From: DASSUW01 sp963730535
GTDB lineage: Bacteria; Actinomycetota; Thermoleophilia; Solirubrobacterales; Solirubrobacteraceae
Assembly (NCBI GenBank): GCA_963730535.1
Contig: CAVSRU010000011.1
Span: 1-64,000, forward strand
Direction: 5' to 3'
Length of the DNA: 64,000 nt
Each line of letters opens with the position of its first letter. The first letter of the stretch is position 1. The notes beneath the pieces are model-generated. The model saw nothing but the letters and a program-made list of their open reading frames with translations, was not told the origin of the DNA and did not search any database. Shown here piece after piece: positions 45,856-53,348 of the stretch. A program made the translations under genes and the position numbers.

Positions 45856-45882
45856 GGTTAAGGCGGACGGGCTGGCGTTCAA
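45856..45882 (-). promoter_or_regulatory. Promoter of the dnaK operon
   Basis: On the minus strand: TTGAAC, 15 bases, TTAACC, 37 bases before ATG 45818. The leader carries GGAGGG and GGGAGG. It overlaps the region that drives the divergent encapsulin genes. Confidence 0.6.
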
Positions 45883-45909
45883 GTGGCCGCGGCCTACGAG
45901 CGTTCGGGC

Positions 45910-46284
45910 ATGGGCACCGACCAGTACCACGAGCCGCCGGACGAGCTGCCGGGGCACGTGCGGACGTTCGCGCGCATGTGCGCGTCGCTCGTCGAGGAGG
46001 CCGAGGCGATCGGCTGGTATGAGCAGCGCCTCGCGATCGAGCCCGACCCCGAGGCCGCGGCGATCATGCGCCAGGCGCAGGAGGAGGAGTTCAACCACTT
46101 CAGCATGGACCTCGAGTTCCTCCTGCGCCGCACGCCGCTGTGGCGCGAGATCGCCGAGCGCGTGCTGTTCCAGCCGGGCGCGATCGTCGAGCGCGCGGAG
46201 GTCGCGGAGGAGCAGGTCATCCACGGCGACGACGGCGGCGACGGGTCGCTGCGGATCGGCGGCCTGAAGGGGGACGAACCGTGA
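45910..46284 (+). CDS. Encapsulated ferritin-like cargo protein (EncFtn-type)
   Basis: A 124-residue protein of the encapsulin-associated ferritin family. EEAEAIGWYEQR and the EEEFNH motif (E-x2-H) match the iron ligands of EncFtn, where a half-ferritin dimerises to form the ferroxidase site. The C-terminus carries a cargo-loading peptide, DGSLRIGGLKGDEP, after a flexible Gly/Asp linker. It should oxidise Fe(II) inside the encapsulin shell. ATG 45910 lies ten bases after CTACGA; a GTG at 45883 is also in frame. The stop overlaps the encapsulin start by four bases. Confidence 0.87.
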   Translation: MGTDQYHEPPDELPGHVRTFARMCASLVEEAEAIGWYEQRLAIEPDPEAAAIMRQAQEEEFNHFSMDLEFLLRRTPLWREIAERVLFQPGAIVERAEVAEEQVIHGDDGGDGSLRIGGLKGDEP

Positions 46285-47063
46285 ATCAGCTGCTGCGCTC
46301 GCTCGCACCGGTCACCGCGAAGGCCTGGGAGCTGATCGAGGAGGAGGCGCGCCGGCAGCTGGAGACGGCGCTGGCCTCGCGCAAGCTCGTCGACTTCGCC
46401 GGGCCCCACGGCTGGGAGCACTCGGCGACCAACCTGGGGCGAACCGAGCCGGTCGCCGGGGGCGCGGGCGAGGGCGTGTCCGCGCTGCGCAGGGTCGTGC
46501 TGCCGGTTGTCGAGCACCGGGCCCCCTTCACGGTGTCGCGCGCCGAGCTGGCCGACATCGATCGGGGCGCCGAGGGTCCCGACCTCGACGACCTGGCTGA
46601 GGCGGCGCGCCGGATCGCGGTGGCCGAGAACACGGCCGTCTTCGGCGGCGTCGCCGACGCGTCCCCGCACGCGCCGATCGCGCTGCGCGACGACGTCACG
46701 ACGTGCCCGACGCACGTGGCACAGGCCGTGGAGGTCATGCTCCGGTCGGGTGTCGGCGGCCCGTATGGGATGGCGCTCGGGCCGGCCCTGTACACCGCGG
46801 TGATCGAGACCACCGAGCACGGCGGGTACCCGCTGTTCGAGCACCTGCGGCAGATCCTCGGCGGCCCCTTCGTCTGGGCGCCCGGCGTCGACGGCGCCGT
46901 CGTCCTGAGTCTTCGCGGCGGCGACTTCCTGTTCGACTGCGGCCAGGACGTGGCGATCGGCTACGACGGCCACGACGTCGAGGCCGTGTCGCTCTACCTC
47001 GTCGAGAGCTTCACGTTCCGCGTCGCGACCCGCGAGGCCGGCGTCGCGCTCCGGCCAGCCTGA
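46281..47063 (+). CDS. Encapsulin shell protein, family 1 (linocin-M18/CFP29-like)
   Basis: A 260-residue HK97-fold capsid-like protein. The N-terminus (LLRSLAPVTAKAWELIEEEA) and the segments FAGPHGWEHSATNLG, AVFGGVADASPHAPIAL and YGMALGPALYTAVIETTEHG are typical of family 1 encapsulins, which self-assemble into 20-40 nm compartments. Translational coupling to the ferritin-like cargo identifies this as an iron-storage nanocompartment. The end, DVEAVSLYLVESFTFRVAT, matches the last strand of the family. Located divergently from dnaK. Confidence 0.92.
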   Translation: MNQLLRSLAPVTAKAWELIEEEARRQLETALASRKLVDFAGPHGWEHSATNLGRTEPVAGGAGEGVSALRRVVLPVVEHRAPFTVSRAELADIDRGAEGPDLDDLAEAARRIAVAENTAVFGGVADASPHAPIALRDDVTTCPTHVAQAVEVMLRSGVGGPYGMALGPALYTAVIETTEHGGYPLFEHLRQILGGPFVWAPGVDGAVVLSLRGGDFLFDCGQDVAIGYDGHDVEAVSLYLVESFTFRVATREAGVALRPA

Positions 47064-47382
47064 CGTCGACCGCCCCCTAGCGTCAGATCCCTACGCACCG
47101 CCCAAGGTATTTCCCGCATTTTGCGGACGTTCGGCGAGCGTCGCTTGACATCGGCCTTTGCGGCCGTATCACCAAGTGCAGCGGTTCGGTCGCGTCCAGT
47201 GATTGAGCCGCTCATTCTCCGACGGGAACGCGTCTCGGCTCGCCGCACGGGCCGGGCCAGGACCGCCGTAACGCGAAGTCCGGCCCCAGGAGGCACGTGT
47301 GTCTCAGGGTAGGGTGAGTCCGCTGCACGCTGACAGGGCCGCCCCTGGGGTCACGCATGCTCGCGAAGCGAAAGGAGCCCCA
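47064..47382. other. Intergenic region with long leader of the second hsp20 gene
   Basis: No gene is supported here. A CTGACG/CGTCAG inverted repeat lies just after the encapsulin stop. A promoter at 47145 gives an expected leader of about 200 bases before ATG 47383. In that leader GCGGTTC can pair with GAGCCGC and GGCC blocks can pair across GGACCGCCG. Near the start, TGGGG can pair with the CCCCA that touches AAGGAG and the ATG, which could sequester the ribosome-binding site. Confidence 0.45.
47145..47171 (+). promoter_or_regulatory. Promoter of the hsp20/sigma/thioredoxin operon
   Basis: TTGACA, 15 bases, GTATCA. This is the closest match to a consensus sigma-A promoter in the window. 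It lies 211 bases before the hsp20 start. Confidence 0.65.
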
Positions 47383-47844
47383 ATGGCCCTCCCCGTGCGA
47401 CGGCGTGACACCGCTCCCCAGCCCGTGCTGCGCTGGGACCCGTTCCAGGAGCTCGAAGGGCTCCAGGATCAGCTCGCACAGCTGGTGCGGCGCACCGCCC
47501 CCGACGGCGACGGCACCGCGCCGTTCATCCCTCTCGTCGACATCGAAGAGACCGAGGACGCGTGGATCGTCGAGGCCGATCTGCCCGGCGTCAAGCCGGA
47601 GGACGTCAACGTCGAGGTCCGCGGGTCCGAGCTCGCGATCTCCGGCGAGATCAAGGAGCGCCGACGGGAGGGCATCCTGCGCCGGCGGACCCGCAAGACG
47701 GGCGAGTTCGACTACCACATCACGCTGCCCGGAGACGCCGACCCCGAGCACATCGAGGCCGAGCTTCGCGACGGGGTCCTGACCGTGAGGGTCCCAAAAC
47801 CCGAGCAGGAGCGCCCGCGCCGGATCAACATCAAGACCGGATAG
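47383..47844 (+). CDS. Small heat-shock protein, Hsp20/alpha-crystallin family
   Basis: A 153-residue chaperone. The alpha-crystallin domain (about residues 45-145) contains WIVEADLPGVKPEDVNVEVR, GEFDYHITLP and GVLTVRVPKPEQ, and the C-terminus ends RRINIKTG with the IxI motif used in oligomer assembly. ATG 47383 has AAGGAG upstream. It heads a plus-strand operon with a sigma factor three bases after its stop. It is a closer match to consensus Hsp20 than the copy at 12018. Confidence 0.93.
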   Translation: MALPVRRRDTAPQPVLRWDPFQELEGLQDQLAQLVRRTAPDGDGTAPFIPLVDIEETEDAWIVEADLPGVKPEDVNVEVRGSELAISGEIKERRREGILRRRTRKTGEFDYHITLPGDADPEHIEAELRDGVLTVRVPKPEQERPRRINIKTG

Positions 47845-47846
47845 CC

Positions 47847-48668
47847 GTGCAGGCTGTCTGCGACGGGCCCCCGGCCGGCCGCCTCTCGCTGGAGAGCGAG
47901 CGCGAGCTGGTCCGGGCCGCCCAGGGCGGCGATCGCGCGGCGCGCGATCAGCTGATCGATGCGTTCATGCCGCTCGTCGGCGGAGTCGCCCGCATCTATC
48001 GCGGTTCCCCGGCCGTCGACCGGGGCGAGCTCATGCAGGAGGGCGTCGTGGGCCTCCTGCGCGCCCTCGGCCGCTACGACCTCGAGCAGGGCACGCCGTT
48101 CTGGGCCTACGCATCATGGTGGGTCCGCCAGGCGATGCAGCAGCTCGTCGCCGAGCTGACCCGGCCGGTCGTGCTCTCCGATCGGGCGGCGCGCCAGCTC
48201 GCGCGGGTCAAGGACGCTCGCCGCGAGCACCTGCAGGCCCGCGGCAAGGAGCCGTCGCTGCGGGAGCTGGCCGACGAGACGCAGCTCCCGCGCCGACAGG
48301 TCGAGTGCCTCGTCCTGGCGGAGCGCAGCGCACGAGCGCTCGAGGAGCCCGTCACGGGCGACGAGGGCGTCGTCGGCACATTCGGCGACCTGCTCGCCGA
48401 CCCGCAGGCAGAGGCCGCGTTCGAACGCGTGCCGCACCGGCTCGAGGTCGAGCGCACGCTCCGCCTGCTCGAGGGCCTCAGCGAGCGCGAACGCACGATC
48501 CTCAACGGGCGCTTCGGGCTCGACTGCGCCGAGCTGACGCTGCGCGAGCTCGCGGAACGCCTCGGCGTGAGCGCCGAGCGCGTGCGGCAGATCGAGGAAC
48601 GAGCGCTGTCGAGGCTCCGCGACGCCGTTGACAGCGAGCCGGACCGCCCTAGATACGACCCCGAATGA
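47847..48668 (+). CDS. RNA polymerase sigma-70 family factor
   Basis: A 273-residue factor. Region 2 is ELMQEGVVGLLRALGRYDLE with FWAYASWWVRQAMQQLVAEL; region 3 is GKEPSLRELADETQLPRRQV; region 4 is LSERERTILNGRFGLDCAEL with RELAERLGVSAERVRQIEER. It has the same domain layout as the factor at 19514. GTG 47847 follows the hsp20 stop by two bases, and the stop overlaps the thioredoxin ATG. Linkage to hsp20, thioredoxin and HPF suggests a heat or starvation role. Confidence 0.88.
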   Translation: MQAVCDGPPAGRLSLESERELVRAAQGGDRAARDQLIDAFMPLVGGVARIYRGSPAVDRGELMQEGVVGLLRALGRYDLEQGTPFWAYASWWVRQAMQQLVAELTRPVVLSDRAARQLARVKDARREHLQARGKEPSLRELADETQLPRRQVECLVLAERSARALEEPVTGDEGVVGTFGDLLADPQAEAAFERVPHRLEVERTLRLLEGLSERERTILNGRFGLDCAELTLRELAERLGVSAERVRQIEERALSRLRDAVDSEPDRPRYDPE

Positions 48669-49117
48669 CCATGGCAACGCCGGCGATCGTCGCGTGCACG
48701 AACTGCGGCAGGAAGAACCGCGTGGCGATCGCGGCGCGCGGCGTGCCGCGCTGCGCGGTCTGTCACGCGCCGCTCCCATGGATCGTCGACGCGGACGGGC
48801 ACGCGTTCGCCGCCGCGATCGACGCCGACGTGCCGGTGCTCGTCGACTTCTGGGCCGAGTGGTGCGCGCCGTGCCGCATGATCGGCCCGATCGTGGAGCG
48901 CCTCGGCCGGGAGCTGGCGGGCCGCCTGAAGGTCGTGAAGCTGGACGTCGACGGGGCGCCGGACGTCGCGGCCCGGTACGGCGCGCAGAGCATTCCCCTG
49001 CTCGTCCTCTTCCGCGACGGCGAGGAGGCCGACCGCCTCGTCGGCGCGGCCCCCGAACAGCAGCTGCGCCAGTGGCTCGAACCCCACCTTCCCGCCGAGC
49101 GCGCCGCGTCGAGCTGA
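48665..49117 (+). CDS. Thioredoxin-2-like protein with N-terminal zinc ribbon
   Basis: A 150-residue protein. CTNCGRKNRV and CAVCHAPLP form the N-terminal four-Cys zinc ribbon typical of Trx2/TrxC. The thioredoxin fold follows with FWAEWCAPCRMIGP, the redox-active WCxPC, and the cis-Pro in SIPLLVLFRDGE. Zinc-ribbon thioredoxins act under oxidative or chlorine stress. ATG 48665 overlaps the sigma stop; ATG 48671 is an alternative. Confidence 0.92.
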   Translation: MTMATPAIVACTNCGRKNRVAIAARGVPRCAVCHAPLPWIVDADGHAFAAAIDADVPVLVDFWAEWCAPCRMIGPIVERLGRELAGRLKVVKLDVDGAPDVAARYGAQSIPLLVLFRDGEEADRLVGAAPEQQLRQWLEPHLPAERAASS

Positions 49118-49881
49118 CGGTCGAGCTCGTCGTCCGCGGAGCGATCCCGCGTGCCGACGCGGACGCCGCCCGGGCCTACGTCGCGCGGCTGGGCCGCCAC
49201 GTCGACGGGCCGCCGGTCGCGGCGCGGCTGGCGCTGGACGCCATCGCGAGCGCCGGCTTCCGGCGGCGCTGCGCCGCCCGCGCGCACCTGGTCGTCGGCG
49301 GGCGCGAGCTGGCGGCCAGGGCCGTGGCGCCTTCGGCGGCGAGGGCCGCCGAGATCGTCGCGGACCGGCTCCGCCGCCAGCTGCAGCGGCTGGCCGGCAG
49401 CGACATCGCGACGCGCAACGAGCCTCGCGTCATCGAGGGCGTCGTCCGCGACCTCGTGGGCGACCGTCGCCCGCCGCCGCCCCGTCGGGTCAAGCCCGCC
49501 GGCGAACGCACCATCGTCCCCCGCCATACGTACGCGGTCGAACCGGAGCGCACGCTGTCGGCGATCGCCGATCTGCTCGACCTCGACGAGGAGTTCCACC
49601 TGTTCTCACACGCGCGGAGCGGCGAGGACGTCGTGGTCCACTGGCGCGACGACCGGCGGATCGGCCTGCTCTTCCCGCCCGGCAGCGTCCTCGCTGACGA
49701 GCGGGACATCGTCGTGCCGAGGCCGAGCCGGTACTCGCGGCCGCTCGCGCTCGAGGAGGCGCTGGCGGAGATGGACGTGCTCATGCATCGGTTCCTGTAC
49801 TTCGTCGACGCCGGAGACGAGCGCGGCAGGGTGCTCTACGTGCGCCTCGACGGCGACTACGGGCTGGTGCAGCCATGGTGA
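49114..49881 (+). CDS. hpf: Long-form ribosome hibernation-promoting factor; apparent CTG start
   Basis: A 255-residue protein. The N-terminal S30AE-like domain (about residues 1-95: VELVVRGAIPRADADAARAY, HLVVGGRELAARA) is followed by a linker and C-terminal dimerisation modules: RPLALEEALAEMDVLMHRFL, YFVDAGDERGRVLYVRLDGDYGLVQ in two pieces. Long HPF dimerises 70S ribosomes into 100S particles. No ATG or GTG opens the frame near the expected N-terminus; CTG 49114 overlaps the thioredoxin TGA (CTGA) exactly like the ATGA/GTGA joins nearby. A second repeat-like segment (TLSAIADLLDLDEEFHLFSH) lies before the last module. Confidence 0.8.
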   Translation: MTVELVVRGAIPRADADAARAYVARLGRHVDGPPVAARLALDAIASAGFRRRCAARAHLVVGGRELAARAVAPSAARAAEIVADRLRRQLQRLAGSDIATRNEPRVIEGVVRDLVGDRRPPPPRRVKPAGERTIVPRHTYAVEPERTLSAIADLLDLDEEFHLFSHARSGEDVVVHWRDDRRIGLLFPPGSVLADERDIVVPRPSRYSRPLALEEALAEMDVLMHRFLYFVDAGDERGRVLYVRLDGDYGLVQPW

Positions 49882-50129
49882 CCCGCGACGGCTGGAAGGT
49901 GGAGGGCGACGCGCTCGTGCGCGAGCTCGCGATGCGCGACTTCGACGAGGCGCTCGGCATGGTCACCCGCATCGCGGCGGCCGCCGAGGACCACTTCCGG
50001 CGCCCCGACATGTGCATCTCGGAGTTCAACCGCGTCCGCATCATCGTGGCCAACCCCCATCACGCGGGCATCACCGAGGCCGAGCGGCGCCTCGCCGCCA
50101 AGGTGGACGCCGTGGTGGGTGAGAACTGA
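49875..50129 (+). CDS. Pterin-4a-carbinolamine dehydratase-like protein
   Basis: An 84-residue protein. GWKVEGDALVRELAMRDFDE, AEDHFRRPDMCISEFNRVRI and ANPHHAGITEAERRLAAKVD follow the PCD/DCoH fold. In true enzymes the motif has HHP early and TH..GIT late; here the early part is DHFRRP and the late part PHHAGIT, so one catalytic His is missing and activity is uncertain. It overlaps the hpf gene by seven bases and the next gene by one. Confidence 0.7.
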   Translation: MVTRDGWKVEGDALVRELAMRDFDEALGMVTRIAAAAEDHFRRPDMCISEFNRVRIIVANPHHAGITEAERRLAAKVDAVVGEN

Positions 50130-50368
50130 TGCCGATGCGTCACGTCGTCGGCGAGGTGCCACAGGGCGGGAGCCTGTGGCCGCCGATCGCCTCCTATGCG
50201 TTCCTGTCCGACTGCGAGGTGTGCGCGCTGGTGGCGCCGAGCGGCAACGTCGAATGGCTGTGCCTGCCCCGCTTCGACGCCCCGTCGATCTTCGGCTCGA
50301 TCCTCGACCGCGATGAGCAGCTGATCGCGACCCCCAGTGCCGACACCGTCACCGAGGAGGCGAGCTGA
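50129..50368 (+). CDS. Truncated GH15-type N-terminal domain
   Basis: A 79-residue protein. WPPIASYAFLSDCEVCALVA, PSGNVEWLCLPRFDAPSIFG and LLDRD-like SILDRDEQL match the first 60 residues of GH15 glucoamylase/trehalase-like enzymes, which are normally over 600 residues. Here a short polar tail and a stop follow, and another gene begins two bases later. The frame and coupling (TGATG with the upstream gene) are intact, so it is either a remnant of a deletion or a kept mini-domain. Confidence 0.7.
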   Translation: MPMRHVVGEVPQGGSLWPPIASYAFLSDCEVCALVAPSGNVEWLCLPRFDAPSIFGSILDRDEQLIATPSADTVTEEAS

Positions 50369-50370
50369 GC

Positions 50371-51219
50371 ATGGACCCGTTGAGCCTGCTGTGGCTGTTC
50401 TTCATCCTGGCGTCGCTCCAGCCGGCGCTGGCGCGGCAGGCGCTCCTGCTGCAGCGGCGCCGCGCGCTGAACGACATCTCGAAGCAGCGCGGAGCCACGG
50501 TGATCACGCTCATCCACCGGCAGGAGACGATTTCGCTGCTCGGCTTCCCGCTGGTCCGCTTCATCGACATCGACGACGCCGAGAGCGTGCTCCGGGCGAT
50601 CCGCGAGACACCGCAGGGGCGCCCGATCGAGATCATCCTCCACACGCCCGGCGGCATGGTCATCGCGGCTCGGCAGATCGCATCCGCCCTCGCCGACCAC
50701 GACGCGCGGGTCACGGCCGTGGTGCCGCACTACGCGATGAGCGGCGGGACGATGATCGCGCTCGCCTGCGACGAGATCGTGGTCGAGTCGCATGCCGCGC
50801 TCGGGCCGGTCGATCCGCAGATCAACCAGCTGCCGGCGGCCTCCTACGTCGAGGTGGCGAGGATGCCGGGCGACCGCGACGACCGCACACTGCTCATGGC
50901 CGACGTGAGCCGCAAGGCGATCGCCCAGGTCGAGGGGTTCACCGCCCGGCTGCTCGAGCGTCGGATCGGTCCCGAGCGCGCCGCCGAGGTGGCCGCGCTG
51001 CTGGCCACGGGCACATGGACGCACGACCACCCGCTCCAGCCGCCCGAGCTCCGGACGCTCGGGCTGCCCGTCAGCGTCGGCGTCGGCGACGCCGAACGCG
51101 AGCTGATGACGCTGTATCCGCAGCCGCGCGGACGGACTCCCGCCGTGGAGTATGTGCCGGGGCCGCCGACGCCCGGGCTGCCGCCGGGACGGCGCGCACC
51201 GACGTCGTCGAAGGGTTGA
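50371..51219 (+). CDS. SDH-type serine protease (SppA/ClpP-crotonase superfamily, membrane-anchored)
   Basis: A 282-residue protein. An N-terminal helix (LSLLWLFFILASLQPALA) anchors it; the ClpP-like domain has RPIEIILHTPGGMVIAARQI and YAMSGGTMIALACDEIVVES with the nucleophile Ser124, then HAALGPVDPQIN. It belongs to the family of predicted serine dehydrogenase-type/SDH proteases (PF01972 from memory). The C-terminus is Pro/Gly-rich. GAGGAGG is 10 bases before ATG 50371. It probably trims membrane or signal peptides. Confidence 0.83.
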   Translation: MDPLSLLWLFFILASLQPALARQALLLQRRRALNDISKQRGATVITLIHRQETISLLGFPLVRFIDIDDAESVLRAIRETPQGRPIEIILHTPGGMVIAARQIASALADHDARVTAVVPHYAMSGGTMIALACDEIVVESHAALGPVDPQINQLPAASYVEVARMPGDRDDRTLLMADVSRKAIAQVEGFTARLLERRIGPERAAEVAALLATGTWTHDHPLQPPELRTLGLPVSVGVGDAERELMTLYPQPRGRTPAVEYVPGPPTPGLPPGRRAPTSSKG

Positions 51220-51242
51220 CCGCCCTGACGCGCGGCCTAACG
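51216..51242 (+). promoter_or_regulatory. Promoter of the gene at 51251 (leaderless type)
   Basis: TTGACC, 15 bases, CTAACG, eight bases before GTG 51251. The -35 box overlaps the stop codon of the protease gene. Confidence 0.65.
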
Positions 51243-51250
51243 GGCGAGGC

Positions 51251-51817
51251 GTGGCGAGCCTGCTGCTCGAGCACTTCCGGGCACCATCGAGCATGCGCGA
51301 CCTGCGCGCGTTCGAGTCCGCGCGCAGGCGGACCCTCGCCGAGCTCGCCGGCCGCACCGTGTGGTGCGCCGGCGGGGCCGCCGCCGAGGCGCTGCGCCGG
51401 CGCCTGCACTGGGCCGTCGGCGCCGGCATCGAGGCGCTGCCGCTCCGGCTCCCGGCGGCCGAGGATCTGGTCGACGACGTGCGTCCGGACGACATCGTCG
51501 TCGTGCACGATCCGCTGACGGCGGCGCGCGCCGAGGCGATCCGCGCGCGGGGCGCCCACGCGGTCTGGCACGTGGTCGCCCCGCGCGAGCCGGCGCCGGC
51601 GATCGATGCCTACGTGATGACCGGCCGCACCGCCGACGGAGCGCAGATCGTCGTCGCCGTCATGCCGCGGGCGGGCATCGTGGCGGCCAAGGAGATCCAG
51701 GGCGGCAGTTACCGGGACGTCGGCTGGACCAGCCTGCTCGCCGACGTCGTCCGGACGGATCGCGACGAGTGCGTCGGGGGCACCCTGCACGCGCGTCCGG
51801 CCGTCGCCCCCCGATGA
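51251..51817 (+). CDS. Hypothetical protein resembling the N-terminal domain of trehalose synthase (TreT)-like GT4
   Basis: A 188-residue protein. GRTVWCAGGAAAEALRRRLH, VRPDDIVVVHDPLTAARAEA and GAHAVWHVVAP follow, with gaps, the order of the TreT N-domain (GRxVWNVNS..., RPGDVVLLHDPQTAGL, GAxVVWRCH). The C-terminal GT domain with the E-x7-E motif is absent, and the last 70 residues (DAYVMTGRTADGAQIVVAVM) differ. It may be a repurposed fragment. GTG 51251 lies eight bases after a CTAACG box. Its stop overlaps the next start. Confidence 0.5.
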   Translation: MASLLLEHFRAPSSMRDLRAFESARRRTLAELAGRTVWCAGGAAAEALRRRLHWAVGAGIEALPLRLPAAEDLVDDVRPDDIVVVHDPLTAARAEAIRARGAHAVWHVVAPREPAPAIDAYVMTGRTADGAQIVVAVMPRAGIVAAKEIQGGSYRDVGWTSLLADVVRTDRDECVGGTLHARPAVAPR

Positions 51818-52572
51818 GCCGCCTCGTCCACCTCGTCGCCGACTACGGGCCCGGCGACCTGGCCTACGCCGGAATGATCCAGCGGCTCGCGCTGGCCGTA
51901 CCGAACGCCGTCGTGCACGTCACACGCGTCGCGCCGACCGACACCGTCGCGGCCGGATTCTGCGTCGCCCGGCTCGCGCTCACGGAGGGACCGCCGGACC
52001 GCGTCGTCGCGAACGACGTCGGCTCGTCCGACGCCGCCGGCGACCGGCTGTGCGCGGCCCGCACCCGGGACGGCGCGTGGGTCGTCGGTCCGAACGTCGG
52101 CTGGTCGTGGTCGTTCGTGATCGACGATCTCCCGGACCTGTGCCGTCTCGACGTGTCGGCCAGCGATTCGAGCCTGCCACTCGCGGTCACGCACGTGGCG
52201 AGGCGGCACCCCCATGCGATCTCCGACCATGTCCCGCGCACGAGCGTCCCGCCGGTGCCCAAGGACGTGGTGGCGTACGTCGACACCGCCGGCAACGTCA
52301 CGACCACCATCGGGGAGCCTCCCGGCAAGGCGGGAAGCCGCGTCGACGTCCGCATCGGGCGCGTATCGGCTCGCGCGATCGTCTGCGACCGCCACGCCGT
52401 GCCCGACGGCGCCCTGGCCCTCGCCGCGGGCGCCGGCTGGCCCAGCCGGCGGGGCGGCCGCCGCTGCTTCGTCGAGCTGGTCCTCGGCGGCGGCAGCGCG
52501 GCCGAGCGCTTCGCCGGACCGGCGCCCGGCACCGCCGTCCGTCTCTCACGGCGGCGTCAACCTGAGCCCTGA
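51814..52572 (+). CDS. SAM hydrolase/chlorinase-like (DUF62) protein, divergent
   Basis: A 252-residue protein. VHLVADYGPGDLAYAGMIQR recalls the TDFGxxDxYVGxMK opening of S-adenosyl-L-methionine hydroxide adenosyltransferases; VVGPNVGWSW stands where APDNG is usual, and YVDTAGNVTTTIGEP matches the C-terminal VDxFGNxxTNI strand. The DPGVGSxRR segment with catalytic Asp and Arg is poorly kept (VVANDVGSSDAAGDR). Activity is uncertain. ATG 51814 overlaps the upstream stop. Confidence 0.6.
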   Translation: MSRLVHLVADYGPGDLAYAGMIQRLALAVPNAVVHVTRVAPTDTVAAGFCVARLALTEGPPDRVVANDVGSSDAAGDRLCAARTRDGAWVVGPNVGWSWSFVIDDLPDLCRLDVSASDSSLPLAVTHVARRHPHAISDHVPRTSVPPVPKDVVAYVDTAGNVTTTIGEPPGKAGSRVDVRIGRVSARAIVCDRHAVPDGALALAAGAGWPSRRGGRRCFVELVLGGGSAAERFAGPAPGTAVRLSRRRQPEP

Positions 52573-52628
52573 GCGCGGCGCATGTCCGTTGCCGGGTAGC
52601 ACCGGCGCGTGGTCTCCCATCACGAGCC

Positions 52629-53348
52629 TCAAGCGCGAACCCGTGACCGGACGGCGCCATCGCCGGGGGCATACGCTCGCTCGACGGTGCGCGAGTGCAG
52701 GTCGGCGACCGCGCAGGAGCCGTCGGCGAGGGGTCCGGGCGCGACGACCAGCGTGCGGCCGATCATCATCGTCCGCGGCGCGCCCGCGCAGACGACGAGC
52801 CTGGCCCGGTGCGTCGCGGCCAGCTCCGCGAGGGCCTCGCTGCCCTTCACGCCGAGGCCCTTGTGGGCCGGCGGCGTGGCGAACAGCAGGATGAGCTCGG
52901 GGAGCTCGGAGAACTCGCGCTCGAGTGCCTTCAGGCGGTATTCGGCCTCCCAGCGCGGGTACCGCAGCCGCTGCCGCTCGTCCCGCGCGCCCTCGGGGTC
53001 GTCGTCGATCTCGCCGCCGAATCCGGCGACGAGCACGCTGCCGGAGGCGAACGCCACCGATCCGTGAACGCCGTGCAGGAAGGGGTGCACGATCTCGGTG
53101 TTGTGGGCCTCTCGCAGGTAGTGCTCCACCGGTGCGTCCGCGGGTCCCGGCACCCAGAAGGCCGGTAGGCCGGCGCGCCCGAGCGCGCGGAACACGCCAC
53201 GGTAGTCCGCGCGCGCGTCGCCGCCCCCGCTCGTCAGGTCGCCCACGAGCGCGATCGCCTGGACGTCCAGGTCACCCGCCGCGTTGACGAGAGCGTCGAT
53301 CGCGTCCACGGACCCTCGCGGCTCGGCCGCACACAGGACGCGGGTCAC
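52629..53348 (-). CDS. Calcineurin-like metallophosphoesterase family protein, divergent
   Basis: A 239-residue protein. ALVGDLTSGGG supplies the GD motif, VPGPADAPVEHYL stands at GNHD/GPxD, VLVAGFGGEID follows, and LLFATPPAHKGLG matches the HxPP region. The N-terminal DxH is not visible, so metal binding may be altered. GTG 53348 overlaps the stop of the glutaredoxin gene. It is the last gene of a three-gene minus-strand operon with peroxiredoxin and glutaredoxin. Confidence 0.7.
   Translation of the reverse strand: MTRVLCAAEPRGSVDAIDALVNAAGDLDVQAIALVGDLTSGGGDARADYRGVFRALGRAGLPAFWVPGPADAPVEHYLREAHNTEIVHPFLHGVHGSVAFASGSVLVAGFGGEIDDDPEGARDERQRLRYPRWEAEYRLKALEREFSELPELILLFATPPAHKGLGVKGSEALAELAATHRARLVVCAGAPRTMMIGRTLVVAPGPLADGSCAVADLHSRTVERAYAPGDGAVRSRVRA

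Noticed and set aside
44154..46022. A plus-strand open frame of about 620 codons
   Set aside because: Antisense to dnaK; Leu/Arg/Asp-rich shadow composition.
47121..47312. A possible 63-residue gene in the hsp20 leader
   Set aside because: Starts before the promoter's second box, has no ribosome-binding site and reads as random Arg/Ser/Ala sequence.
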